Origin: Eubacteriales bacterium | GTDB lineage: Bacteria > Bacillota > Clostridia > Oscillospirales > Acutalibacteraceae | Length of the DNA stretch: 64,000 nucleotides | Assembly (NCBI GenBank): GCA_029225565.1 | Contig: JAQXWS010000038.1 | Coordinates: 1-64,000 of the forward strand | Direction of reading: 5' to 3' | In this document: in pieces, positions 14,190 through 22,605 of the stretch | How positions within the stretch are numbered: the first letter of the stretch is position 1 | Layout of the letters: every line of letters starts with the position of its first letter | Notes under the pieces: generated by a model | What the model saw: only the letters and a program-made list of their open reading frames with translations | Database searches by the model: none | What the model was told of the DNA's origin: nothing | Made by a program: the position numbers and the translations under genes

Positions 14190-15517
14190 TTTTTGCCTTC
14201 TCCCCTCTCTCTGACGATAAAGCGTACCGGTGTACCGTCAAGGCCGAATACCTCTCTTATTTGGTTTTCCAAATATCTTTGGTATGAAAAATGAAAAAGC
14301 TCTGCATTATTTACAAAGAATACGAATGTGGGCGGTCTGGTGGAAGCCTGAGTCATATAATAAATCTTTAGCCTCTTTCCCTTGTCGGTAGGCGGCTGAA
14401 CTCGTGCGGTAGCCATGCCCAAAATTTCGTTAAGCTTGCCTGTAGAAATACGCATGGAATTTTGGGAATGGACAAAGGTAATCATCTCGTACAGCTTGTC
14501 TATACGCTGTCCTGTTTGGGCAGATATAAACATTATGGGAGCGTAACTCATAAACGAAAAATCAATCGCCAGCTTGTCCCTATACTCTTTCATAGTATTG
14601 CCATCCTTTTCGATGGCATCCCATTTGTTTACTGCGATGATACAAGCTTTGCCCTGCTCGATGGCTATGCCTGCAACCTTGGAATCTTGCTCGGTGAATC
14701 CCTCGGTAGCATCAATCATAATAACACAAACATTTGCTCGTTCAACAGCCATTCTGGCACGGATTATGCTATACTTTTCTATCTCGTCATTGACCCTGCT
14801 TTTTCGCCTCAGACCGGCAGTATCAATAAAGTTGAACTTACCGTATGCATTTTCTATATATGTGTCGGTTGTGTCCCTTGTGGTACCGGCAATGTCGGAT
14901 ACAATGGCTCTGTTCGTTCCGCTGATTCTGTTGACTAATGATGATTTGCCGACATTTGGCTTGCCGATGATAGCAACATTAATTATATCGTCATCCACAT
15001 CGTCATCTTCTGCATTTTCCGGGAAGTAACTGACAACCTCGTCCAACAAATCTCCCGTACCCAGTCCATGAATGGAGGACACACCAAAGGGCTCACCAAG
15101 ACCGAGATTGTAAAATTCATAGAATTCCGGGTCGGGTGAACCGATTTTGTCACATTTGTTAACACATAGAACAATTGGCTTGCCACTCTTCTGCAGCATA
15201 TTGGCAACATCCTGGTCAGATGCCACAACACCGCAGCGAATATCTGTAACCAAAATAATAACATCGGCGGTCTCAATAGCAATTTGTGCTTGGGAGCGCA
15301 TCTGGGATAAAATCACATCATTGCTGTATGGCTCTATACCACCGGTATCCACAAGCAAAAACTTGTGTCCCAGCCATTCACAATCGCCGTATATTCTGTC
15401 CCTTGTTACACCCGGAGTATCATCCACAATTGACAAACGAGTACCTATTAACTTGTTGAACAATGTTGATTTGCCGACATTGGGTCTGCCTACGATGGCA
15501 ACAACAGGCTTTGGCAT
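14186..15517 (-). CDS. der: Ribosome biogenesis GTPase Der (EngA)
   Basis: 443 residues with two tandem G domains: P-loops GRPNVGKST near residue 8 and GKPNVGKSS near 185, each with DTxG and NKxD motifs (VDTGGIE/NKCD and IDTAGLR/NKWD), and a C-terminal KH-like domain. Der acts late in 50S subunit assembly and is normally essential. It is the first gene of a der-plsY pair, an arrangement common in Clostridia. The start ATG is preceded by TAGGAGGTAGCC. Confidence 0.96.
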   Translation of the reverse strand: MPKPVVAIVGRPNVGKSTLFNKLIGTRLSIVDDTPGVTRDRIYGDCEWLGHKFLLVDTGGIEPYSNDVILSQMRSQAQIAIETADVIILVTDIRCGVVASDQDVANMLQKSGKPIVLCVNKCDKIGSPDPEFYEFYNLGLGEPFGVSSIHGLGTGDLLDEVVSYFPENAEDDDVDDDIINVAIIGKPNVGKSSLVNRISGTNRAIVSDIAGTTRDTTDTYIENAYGKFNFIDTAGLRRKSRVNDEIEKYSIIRARMAVERANVCVIMIDATEGFTEQDSKVAGIAIEQGKACIIAVNKWDAIEKDGNTMKEYRDKLAIDFSFMSYAPIMFISAQTGQRIDKLYEMITFVHSQNSMRISTGKLNEILGMATARVQPPTDKGKRLKIYYMTQASTRPPTFVFFVNNAELFHFSYQRYLENQIREVFGLDGTPVRFIVRERGEGKK

Positions 15518-15545
15518 AGGCTACCTCCTAACAAAATAATAAGAA

Positions 15546-15566
15546 AGGCGGCTCAATTAGCCGCCT
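15546..15566 (-). terminator. Terminator of the yceD-rpmF unit
   Basis: On the minus strand AGGCGGCT-AATTG-AGCCGCCT followed by TTCTTATTATTTT. Confidence 0.65.
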
Positions 15567-15579
15567 AATGCTCCTGATA

Positions 15580-15759
15580 TTAGTCCTTGCTGATTACTTC
15601 TTCGCCTTTGTAATAGCCACAGCTTGCACATACCTTGTGAGGTACTGTGTATGCAGAACAATTAGGGCACTTTACAAGTGTTGGAGCATCGAGCTTCCAA
15701 ACGCTTGAACGTCTCTTATTCTTTCTTGCTTTTGAAGTTCTTCTTGCTGGTACTGCCAT
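15580..15759 (-). CDS. rpmF: 50S ribosomal protein L32
   Basis: 59 residues, too short to appear in the ORF track. Translation gives [19 protein letters not shown] at the N-terminus, then a zinc ribbon with CPNC and CASC pairs (residues 31-34 and 44-47). This is the four-Cys, zinc-binding form of L32. A GGAGGAAATAAAA site precedes the ATG. It sits directly after the DUF177 gene, the usual pairing in bacteria. Confidence 0.95.
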   Translation of the reverse strand: MAVPARRTSKARKNKRRSSVWKLDAPTLVKCPNCSAYTVPHKVCASCGYYKGEEVISKD

Positions 15760-15788
15760 TTTTATTTCCTCCTTATGTGTGAAAACCG

Positions 15789-16292
15789 TCAGTCTTCGTC
15801 AAGTAATTGCAACAGAGCCGCCATTCTCGGGTCAACCTCTTTTTTGCAATTGCATTTTTTATGATTTAAGTTTTGTCCACACTGTGGACAAATGCCCGCA
15901 CAATCGTCCTTGCAGAGCATCTTCAACGGAAGATGAAGATTGATTTCTTCCTCGACTAAATCATCAAGATTAAGCTTGTTGTTATCTACCACGAGATAAT
16001 CGTCAAAATCGTCCTCATCGTTGTCCATGCCATGCACAACAATCTTGCTGACAGAAAATGAATATTCCCTTTTGAAATCGTCAACACATCTATCGCATAC
16101 GCCATAAAAGTTGAAGGATATATCCAAGTCCATATGTACGACATCTGCTTTGCAATATGCTCGACCGCGAACTATAACACCGTCTTTGAGTGGCTGGTAG
16201 GTGCCATAAAAGAAATCATCAAAATTGACTTTGTAATCAATGTCAATAATTTCGTTCGATGAGCCGAACAAATTTGTAAAATCAAGTTGCAT
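15789..16292 (-). CDS. DUF177 (YceD-like) protein
   Basis: The track extends the N-terminus to 16337, which lies in the -35 box; the ATG at 16292 (MQLDFTNLF) with AAGGTG six bases upstream is the better start, giving 167 residues. It has the DUF177 layout: an acidic N-terminal half and a Cys-rich C-terminus ([17 protein letters not shown]), probably a metal site. YceD-family proteins are linked to 23S rRNA accumulation and are typically cotranscribed with rpmF, as here. The molecular function is not settled. Confidence 0.9.
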   Translation of the reverse strand: MQLDFTNLFGSSNEIIDIDYKVNFDDFFYGTYQPLKDGVIVRGRAYCKADVVHMDLDISFNFYGVCDRCVDDFKREYSFSVSKIVVHGMDNDEDDFDDYLVVDNNKLNLDDLVEEEINLHLPLKMLCKDDCAGICPQCGQNLNHKKCNCKKEVDPRMAALLQLLDED

Positions 16293-16308
16293 ACATTTCA
16301 CCTTAAGT

Positions 16309-16337
16309 ATTATATATATACATATTGTTTTTGTCAA
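16309..16337 (-). promoter_or_regulatory. Consensus promoter of yceD-rpmF
   Basis: Minus strand TTGACA, 17 bp, TATAAT: a perfect SigA consensus, fitting a ribosomal-protein transcript. The start codon is only about 17 bases from the -10, so the leader is very short. Confidence 0.85.
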
Positions 16338-16357
16338 TACCTTTTTTTAATTCGGTA

Positions 16358-16386
16358 AAAAACAAGCACACGGTAAAGTGTGCTTG
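16358..16386 (-). terminator. Terminator of the small P-loop ATPase gene
   Basis: Minus strand CAAGCACAC-TTTACC-GTGTGCTTG followed by TTTTTTACC. Confidence 0.8.
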
Positions 16387-16400
16387 CAAAATGTATTATA

Positions 16401-16820
16401 TTACTGGATTTCCTCGCAATAATCAAAAATCTCTACCGGGAGGTCTTCCTTGTCACAACTGATGGTAAAGTAAAAATTAACATCAGTTGCCTCACTAAGA
16501 CTGGACAGCATATCGAAAAACTGAGGCAGTTTTTCGTACTCGCGGCCAACAATCTTGAAAGTAGCGTCAATGAGAATGTCAGTAACATCGTAATTTCCTG
16601 CACAAATGCCGGCAAGGAATCCGTAGAAAGCCTTGTGACCGTTGATTGAGTATGTAGCAGTCTCAAGGAGTCTGGCCTTGGATGAAACATCGTAAGTGAG
16701 CTTTGGCTCGTTTTCGATGCATACTACGTTACCGTCAGAATTCTCGACACAAGAATTTACCAAATCAATAAGCTTCTTTGTCTTTCCTGCGCCTTTGTTA
16801 CCAATAATGAGTTTAATCAT
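16401..16820 (-). CDS. Small P-loop ATPase-like protein of unknown role
   Basis: 139 residues opening with MIKLIIGNKGAGKTKKLID, an N-terminal Walker A motif (GNKGAGKT, residues 7-14). A hydrophobic strand ending in Asp (VTDILIDATF near 82) may be Walker B. The middle contains a Gly/Tyr-rich segment (NGHKAFYGFLAGICAGNYD). Small proteins of this type occur in Clostridia and are sometimes labelled PilT-like, but there is no pilus context here. It is a single-gene unit with its own terminator. Nucleotide binding is likely; the role is unknown. Confidence 0.65.
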   Translation of the reverse strand: MIKLIIGNKGAGKTKKLIDLVNSCVENSDGNVVCIENEPKLTYDVSSKARLLETATYSINGHKAFYGFLAGICAGNYDVTDILIDATFKIVGREYEKLPQFFDMLSSLSEATDVNFYFTISCDKEDLPVEIFDYCEEIQ

Positions 16821-16866
16821 TTTTATTCCTCCTAAAGGATTATATTCTATTTACAGTTATATAGTA

Positions 16867-18210
16867 TCATAATCCCAATTGTTTTTCAAGGGTTTCTTTT
16901 TCACTTTCGTAGCCCGGCTTGCCAAGCAGAGCGAACATATTCTTTTTGTAGCTCTCAACTCCGGGTTGATTAAAGGGGTTTACCCCAAGAATGTAGCCGG
17001 AAACAGCACAGCTCTTTTCAAAAAAATATATGAGATAACCGATACTTTCTGCGTCAAGCCTGTCGGCCTCGATAATGAGATTTGCCACTCCGCCTTCGGT
17101 GTGTGCAAGGAGAGTACCCTGGCGAGCCTTGTCGTTGACTACGCTCATCTTTTCGCCGGCAAGGAAATTAAGGCCGTCAATATTACCCTCTTGCATGCCG
17201 ATAACATAGTCATTTGTACATTCGGCAAACTTTACCACTGTCTCAAACATCAAGCTTCCGCCTGATTCCTGAATGTATTGACCCAGTGAATGAAGGTCGG
17301 TTGAGAAAACGCAGGATGACGGGAACAATCCCTTACCGTCCTTTCCCTCACTCTCGCCAAATAATTGCTTAATCCATTCGTTAAACATAGCCATAGCCGG
17401 CTCAAATGACACAAAAGTCTCCAGTTTTTTGCCCTTATTGTACAGGCAATTACGAACCGCTGCATACTTTAGGCACGGATTCTCGTCAATATTATCGGAA
17501 CAAAGTTCGTTCTGCGCATTGCGGGCACCCAGCATAAGTGCGTCAACATCAATACCTGCAACAGCAATTGGAAGGAGGCCAACCGCTGTTAAAACAGAAA
17601 ATCTGCCGCCAACATCATCGGGTACCACAAAGGTGGCATAGCCCTCTTTGTCAGCAAGGCCTTTTAGGGTGCCTTTTGCCTTGTCGGTAGTACAGAAAAT
17701 ACGCTTTGCAGCTTCTCCAGCCGAATACTTTTGGTTGACTAAATCCCTGAATACTCTGAATGCAATAGCAGGCTCTGTGGTTGTGCCGCTTTTGGAAATT
17801 ACATTTACACAAATATCCTTGCCTTCGCAAAGCTCAACAATTTCGTTTAAAGACGCGGGGCTAATGGAATTACCGATAAAGAAAATTTGCGGTGTGTCCT
17901 TGCAAAGGAGATTGTAATTAGGTGACTTAACAGCTTCTATTACGGCACGAGCCCCCAGATACGAGCCACCGATACCGATTACGATAAGAATGTCTGCATT
18001 TTTCTTAATATAATCTGCAGCCTCTTTAATGCGTACAAATTCCTCTTTGTCATAATTTGTAGGCAGGTCTATCCAACCCAAAAAATCATTACCCTCGCCG
18101 GTTTTACTCATAAGAGTTGACATAGCCTCAACAGCTTTTGGTGCCATCTCCCGAATATCGGAGGAGGATACAATATTCTGTGCATATTTTGCATCAAATC
18201 TTATTGACAT
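16867..18210 (-). CDS. pgi: Glucose-6-phosphate isomerase
   Basis: 447 residues with the bacterial short-form PGI layout: [16 protein letters not shown] near residue 85, [13 protein letters not shown] near 150, and the C-terminal catalytic Lys region ([14 protein letters not shown]). It interconverts glucose 6-phosphate and fructose 6-phosphate in glycolysis. The start ATG follows AGAGGTTGAAAT. It is monocistronic with a promoter at 18246-18274. Confidence 0.96.
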   Translation of the reverse strand: MSIRFDAKYAQNIVSSSDIREMAPKAVEAMSTLMSKTGEGNDFLGWIDLPTNYDKEEFVRIKEAADYIKKNADILIVIGIGGSYLGARAVIEAVKSPNYNLLCKDTPQIFFIGNSISPASLNEIVELCEGKDICVNVISKSGTTTEPAIAFRVFRDLVNQKYSAGEAAKRIFCTTDKAKGTLKGLADKEGYATFVVPDDVGGRFSVLTAVGLLPIAVAGIDVDALMLGARNAQNELCSDNIDENPCLKYAAVRNCLYNKGKKLETFVSFEPAMAMFNEWIKQLFGESEGKDGKGLFPSSCVFSTDLHSLGQYIQESGGSLMFETVVKFAECTNDYVIGMQEGNIDGLNFLAGEKMSVVNDKARQGTLLAHTEGGVANLIIEADRLDAESIGYLIYFFEKSCAVSGYILGVNPFNQPGVESYKKNMFALLGKPGYESEKETLEKQLGL

Positions 18211-18245
18211 ATTTCAACCTCTTTTAAAATAATAATATAGACAAT

Positions 18246-18274
18246 ATAATACTACATTTTGTGAGAAAAATCAA
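18246..18274 (-). promoter_or_regulatory. Promoter of pgi
   Basis: Minus strand TTGATT, 17 bp, TATTAT, located between the dacA stop and pgi. Confidence 0.6.
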
Positions 18275-18281
18275 CTACTAT

Positions 18282-19409
18282 TCAAATATTTGTCAATATG
18301 TGCGAAAACAACATTTTGAATGTAACTTTTCTTACTGTATTTGCAGATACGAGATCTATGGTTTTGATAACCTTTTTTCCGTTAATTACTTGTATTTCTC
18401 CCAGCTTATCCCCTTTTGTTACCGGTGCGGTAACATCGGATTTTATGACATATTTGTACTTTAGGTTGGAATCGTCTTTTTTTAGTGTTAAAGGCATATT
18501 ATTTTCTACAATCGGTGTAAGTTCCTTGAATACACCATTGATAACCTTAACAGGCGTTAGCTTTTTTTCATCTATTTTTGGCGTTACCGAATGATATTCC
18601 GCAAAACCGTAGTCCAATAGTTTACTTGCAATTTCAAATCTGACTTCACTTGTAGGAGCGCCCAATACAACCGCTACCAAATTAAGATTATCCCTGGTTG
18701 CAGTAGCGCTGACACAGAATCCGGCATTTGAAGTTGTGCCGGTTTTAAGCCCTGTGATACCATCGTATGTATTCACTAATTTGTTGGTATTGTTGAGCTC
18801 TGTTTTACCCCCGCGAAGACTGTCAAGCCATACTGTCGAATATTTCTTAATAACCTTATCGTATTTCATTACCTCGCCGGATATTAACGCAAGGTCATAG
18901 GCGGAAGAATAATGATTTGTTGTGGTATCGTCGAGTCCGGTACAGTTTTCAAAATGAGTATTCTCCAGCTTTAGCTCTTTTGCTCTGTCATTCATCATTT
19001 TTACAAAAGCAGTCTGTGACCCGGCTACATAATCGCCCAAGGCGGTACAGGCATCATTTGCGCTGGCAATCACCACCGCCTTTAGCAACTGGTCAACTGT
19101 CATTACTTCCCCCTCCTCAAGCCAAATTTGGGAGCCGCCCTTTGACACAGCGTCCTTTGTTGCGGTTACCTTGTCATCGAGGGAAATATTGCCTTTATCC
19201 AGAGCCTCGAGAATCAACAACAATGACATAATCTTAGTAACAGATGCGGGAGATAATCTTTCGTTTTCGTTTTGCTTATATAATACCGTTGCGGAATCCA
19301 TATCCATAAGCACAACAGATTTTGCATCATACTTTTCTGCAGCGGATACAACGGTAGGAGTGGCAAAGCAAAACGCCAATGACAATAGCAAACTTAATAC
19401 TTTTTTCAT
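18282..19409 (-). CDS. D-alanyl-D-alanine carboxypeptidase (PBP5/DacF type)
   Basis: 375 residues. The start is moved from 19421 to the ATG at 19409, which opens a signal peptide (MKKVLSLLLSLAFCFATPTVVSAA). The serine-peptidase S11 motifs are complete: SVTKI (SxxK) near residue 60, SAND (SxN) near 118, and KTGTTS near 220. A C-terminal PBP5-like beta domain follows. Such enzymes trim the terminal D-Ala from peptidoglycan stem peptides outside the membrane. Spore-forming bacteria carry several paralogues (DacA, DacB, DacF), so I leave the gene symbol empty. It is divergent from mtaB. Confidence 0.92.
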   Translation of the reverse strand: MKKVLSLLLSLAFCFATPTVVSAAEKYDAKSVVLMDMDSATVLYKQNENERLSPASVTKIMSLLLILEALDKGNISLDDKVTATKDAVSKGGSQIWLEEGEVMTVDQLLKAVVIASANDACTALGDYVAGSQTAFVKMMNDRAKELKLENTHFENCTGLDDTTTNHYSSAYDLALISGEVMKYDKVIKKYSTVWLDSLRGGKTELNNTNKLVNTYDGITGLKTGTTSNAGFCVSATATRDNLNLVAVVLGAPTSEVRFEIASKLLDYGFAEYHSVTPKIDEKKLTPVKVINGVFKELTPIVENNMPLTLKKDDSNLKYKYVIKSDVTAPVTKGDKLGEIQVINGKKVIKTIDLVSANTVRKVTFKMLFSHILTNI

Positions 19410-19441
19410 AACAATCACCACTTATTATTATTCAAAATTTG

Positions 19442-19470
19442 TTGTAATAATTCATCACATTTGGTATAAT
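19442..19470 (+). promoter_or_regulatory. Promoter of mtaB
   Basis: TTGTAA, 17 bp, TATAAT, 24 bases before the start codon. Confidence 0.7.
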
Positions 19471-19493
19471 AGACAAAACTTTGGAGGTAAAGT

Positions 19494-20786
19494 ATGAAAG
19501 CTGCATTCTACACACTCGGCTGTAAGGTCAATCAATACGAAACCGAATATATGGCAGAATTGCTGAAAAAAGCCGGATTTACCATAGTTTCTGCTAACGA
19601 TGAAGCGGATTACTATATCATCAATTCCTGTACTGTAACAGCCACAGCAGACCAAAAAACAAGGCAGAATGTTCGCAAATACAAGCGCAAGCACCCCAAC
19701 AGTACAGTAATTCTGACCGGATGTATGCCCCAGGCTTTTCCTAACGAAGCCAACAGCCTAAAAGAAGCTGACATTATCCTCAGCAATAAAAATAACAGCG
19801 ATATTTTGCAACTGATTAATGAATACGAAGCCTCAAAAAAGCGCGTAATCAGAATCGAAAAGCACCAAACCGGTGATGAATTTACAAAATGCGATATCAC
19901 CTCCTTTAGCGAGAGAATACGCGCTTTTGTAAAAATCGAGGACGGCTGCGACAGATTTTGCTCCTACTGTATCATTCCTATGTCACGCGGCCGTGTACGC
20001 TCAAAGGAGCCGGATGACCTAAGGCAGGAAATAGACAAGCTTGCAAAAAACGGAATAAAAGAAATAGTGCTGGTTGGTATTAATCTGTCCTCCTACGGCA
20101 AAGGCAGTGATTACAACATCGTTGACGCAGTAAGAATCTGTGCCGAGAACGAAAGTATAATGCGTGTCAGGCTGGGCTCCCTTGAGCCCGACCACATAAC
20201 TGACGATATTATTGCCGGACTGTCAAAAATAAGCAAATTCTGTCCGCAGTTCCATATTTCTCTGCAAAGCGGTTGTGACAAAACCCTAAAAAATATGAAC
20301 AGACACTATAGCTCCAAAGAATATCTGGATTTGTGTAATAAGCTGCGTACCGCTTTTTGTGATACCACAATAACTACGGATGTGATGGTTGGCTTTAATG
20401 ATGAGACGGGGGAAGATTTCTTAGACTCCCTTGCGTTTGTTAACAAAGTTAAGTTTGAAAAAGTACATGTATTCCCCTACTCCCAGCGTGAGGGCACAGC
20501 TGCATCACGCAAAGGAGATAATGTACCAAAGGCAGAAAAAGAAAAGCGTGCTGCCATTATGATAGACAGCACAAATAAGCTAAGATATGAATACTTTAAT
20601 TCTCTTATCGGGAGCAGACAGTCAGTACTTTTCGAAAGCTATGAGGGTAACGGCATATACAAAGGATACACAAGGAATTATGTACCTGTGCAGTATGAAT
20701 ATAACCGTGACATTATCGGCAAGGAAATAGAGGTAACTATTGACTCTGTCAGTATGGACAATGATGTATGTATAGCTACGAGTTAG
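19494..20786 (+). CDS. mtaB: tRNA t6A37 methylthiotransferase MtaB
   Basis: 430 residues. The N-terminal MTTase domain has MKAAFYTLGCKVNQYETE, then NSCTVT and TGCMPQ, whose three Cys bind the auxiliary cluster. The radical SAM core has CDRFCSYCIIP (CxxxCxxC), followed by a C-terminal TRAM domain. The CKVNQYE signature distinguishes MtaB from MiaB and RimO. It adds a methylthio group to t6A at position 37 of tRNAs reading ANN codons. GGAGGTAAAGT precedes the ATG. Its 3' end overlaps the convergent GHL10 lipoprotein gene by 11 bp. Confidence 0.93.
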   Translation: MKAAFYTLGCKVNQYETEYMAELLKKAGFTIVSANDEADYYIINSCTVTATADQKTRQNVRKYKRKHPNSTVILTGCMPQAFPNEANSLKEADIILSNKNNSDILQLINEYEASKKRVIRIEKHQTGDEFTKCDITSFSERIRAFVKIEDGCDRFCSYCIIPMSRGRVRSKEPDDLRQEIDKLAKNGIKEIVLVGINLSSYGKGSDYNIVDAVRICAENESIMRVRLGSLEPDHITDDIIAGLSKISKFCPQFHISLQSGCDKTLKNMNRHYSSKEYLDLCNKLRTAFCDTTITTDVMVGFNDETGEDFLDSLAFVNKVKFEKVHVFPYSQREGTAASRKGDNVPKAEKEKRAAIMIDSTNKLRYEYFNSLIGSRQSVLFESYEGNGIYKGYTRNYVPVQYEYNRDIIGKEIEVTIDSVSMDNDVCIATS

Positions 20787-21978
20787 ACAAAGCACCCATC
20801 ATATTGCTTACCTCTTTCTTGCAATTATCATCAAACAAACAGTTATAGGAAAAAATATAATAACCATCGATACTATCAAAATGGGCAATATAATCTATCT
20901 GTCGAGAGATTATGTTGCTCTTATTTTTGAACTCGTTTATCGCTCTTTTGTTGGAGGCTGAGGCATATCTGTCAACGGTATCGGCCTTGTATAAAGGGAG
21001 TCCAATGTATATAGGTTTTTTTGAAAGCTTGACCCACTTTTTTACAGTACTCATAAATGGCATTGTATCACTGTAAAATCCATAGTAAACCTGCGGACAT
21101 ATATAATCAATGTATCCGTCCTGTGTGCACCATTTTTTTACATCGGCATAGAGAGAATTGTAGTTGTTGTCAATATTTGCAGCGGGGCTTATGCCAAACT
21201 GAACATTATTATCAGCATCTTTGATGACACTATATACGGAATGCACCATATTGCTCACCTTGTCCCTGCGCCATGCCGACAAAGACAGAGTACCGCCACC
21301 GGATTTGTAAAGACCGTATTCCTTTGAGTCAATAGATTTGTCGGTAGTGGGATAAAAATAATCATCAAAGTGAATAGCGTCAATGTCATAATTGATGACA
21401 ATTTCCTTTACTCCGTTTACAATAAGTCGGGTAACATCATCACAAGCCGGATTAAAGAATATACCGTTTTTTGCAACATATATGTGTGACTTTTTTGACT
21501 TTGTACTATACCACTTTTTTGCAATATTTGTATCACACAGTTCTTCTATCTTATTGTCCTGGGATACACGATAAGGATTTATCCATGCTTCAATTCGGAG
21601 TCCCAAATTATGAGCCGAGTCACACATTACACTTAGCGGGTCATAGGGCATATAAACCCCTTGGCAGCCAAAGCAATATTTGCTTGACGGATAATAGGCA
21701 GAAATGTAAAAAGCGTCGGCACAGGGCCTAACTTGCACGGTAATTGTGTTAAAGCCCATATCCTTTAGCTGCTTGAACCTTTTGTTTATTAATCTTGAAA
21801 ACGAGGCTTCGGTATCCTTTATCATATCCTGCAGTTCGTAGTAAGCAATCCATACCGACTTGACATAAGCTGCGTTCTCGATATGCTGTTGGCTTGTTTT
21901 TTCCGTATTTTCCGTAATCGGCACTCGACTACAGCCACACAGGAGAACAACTAATAACAAAACAAATATCCTTTTCAT
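20776..21978 (-). CDS. Lipoprotein with family-10-like glycosyl hydrolase domain (GHL10/DUF187)
   Basis: 400 residues from the ATG at 21978 (the track's 21990 start would need a TTG with no proper site). The N-terminus is a lipoprotein signal with lipobox LLCGC near residue 16. The rest matches the GHL10 family: VKSVWIAYYELQDM, then GFNTITVQVRPCADAFY, EAWINPYR, GISPAAN and CPQVYYGF. These are TIM-barrel proteins attached to the cell surface; glycosidase activity is assumed from fold, and the substrate is unknown. It converges on mtaB with an 11 bp overlap and no visible terminator between them. Confidence 0.87.
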   Translation of the reverse strand: MKRIFVLLLVVLLCGCSRVPITENTEKTSQQHIENAAYVKSVWIAYYELQDMIKDTEASFSRLINKRFKQLKDMGFNTITVQVRPCADAFYISAYYPSSKYCFGCQGVYMPYDPLSVMCDSAHNLGLRIEAWINPYRVSQDNKIEELCDTNIAKKWYSTKSKKSHIYVAKNGIFFNPACDDVTRLIVNGVKEIVINYDIDAIHFDDYFYPTTDKSIDSKEYGLYKSGGGTLSLSAWRRDKVSNMVHSVYSVIKDADNNVQFGISPAANIDNNYNSLYADVKKWCTQDGYIDYICPQVYYGFYSDTMPFMSTVKKWVKLSKKPIYIGLPLYKADTVDRYASASNKRAINEFKNKSNIISRQIDYIAHFDSIDGYYIFSYNCLFDDNCKKEVSNMMGALSNS

Positions 21979-21980
21979 AC

Positions 21981-22009
21981 TTGAACACAATCCTTAAATA
22001 TAGTAAAAT
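21981..22009 (+). promoter_or_regulatory. Promoter of the zinc-ribbon/DUF1294 pair
   Basis: TTGAAC, 17 bp, TAAAAT, about 20 bases upstream of ATG 22030. Confidence 0.55.
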
Positions 22010-22029
22010 ACTGTTAACGAGGTGTTATT

Positions 22030-22320
22030 ATGGAATACAGATTAGGAAATTATAAAAAAGTAAAATCAATCGGCGCAACAGAAAAAATCACCTGTCCGAA
22101 ATGCGATAACAAGGTTAACATGAGCCTATTTTCTAACGGCGAGTTCAGGTTACAAGCCGAATTTCCGTTATATAAATCCGGCAATGTATTCTTTCTCGTT
22201 TGTCCGCATTGTTCGGCTATCTTCGGCGTTGATGAAACTAAGGCTAATAATTTTGCAAAGGGTGAAAAACTGTCCATAGGCAATTATGACCTCAAGGAGT
22301 TAAAAAGTTTCAATGTATAA
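22030..22320 (+). CDS. Small zinc-ribbon protein (96 aa)
   Basis: The sequence contains CPKC near residue 22 and CPHC near residue 58, spaced as a four-Cys zinc ribbon, within a short soluble protein without a signal peptide. ATG 22030 follows CGAGGTG. It overlaps the DUF1294 gene by 8 bp, so the two are translationally linked. I recognise no family beyond the zinc-ribbon pattern, and function is unknown. Confidence 0.65.
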   Translation: MEYRLGNYKKVKSIGATEKITCPKCDNKVNMSLFSNGEFRLQAEFPLYKSGNVFFLVCPHCSAIFGVDETKANNFAKGEKLSIGNYDLKELKSFNV

Positions 22321-22591
22321 GGTGTTGATTACTTACCTTGTGGCCATAAACTTGTTAGGGATAATTGTGACCGTCGCAGATAAAAAGAAAGCGATAAAAG
22401 GCAAGCACCGCATTCCTGAGCTTGACCTATGGATAATAGCGTTACTTGGAGGTTCCTTAGGCACATACATAGCAATGAAAATCGTCAGGCATAAAACAAA
22501 GCACAAAAATTTTATGATAGGAATACCGATAATAATTATAATACAATTGGTAACATCAATATTAGCATACATTTTTTTAGGGTGGAATTAA
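22313..22591 (+). CDS. DUF1294 membrane protein
   Basis: 92 residues with hydrophobic segments near 5-22, 38-58 and 68-90, and the DUF1294 signature DKKKAIKGKHRIPELDL between the first two. Members are small integral membrane proteins of unknown function, in some proteins fused to a cold-shock domain. It starts inside the preceding zinc-ribbon gene and ends in a bidirectional terminator shared with spoIVA. Confidence 0.85.
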   Translation: MYKVLITYLVAINLLGIIVTVADKKKAIKGKHRIPELDLWIIALLGGSLGTYIAMKIVRHKTKHKNFMIGIPIIIIIQLVTSILAYIFLGWN

Positions 22592-22605
22592 TTCCACCCT
22601 TTTGT
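22579..22605. terminator. Bidirectional terminator between DUF1294 gene and spoIVA
   Basis: AGGGTGGAATT-AATTCCACCCT, a perfect 11 bp palindrome with TTTTG on one side and AAAAAAAT on the other. The DUF1294 stop codon lies inside it. Confidence 0.8.
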
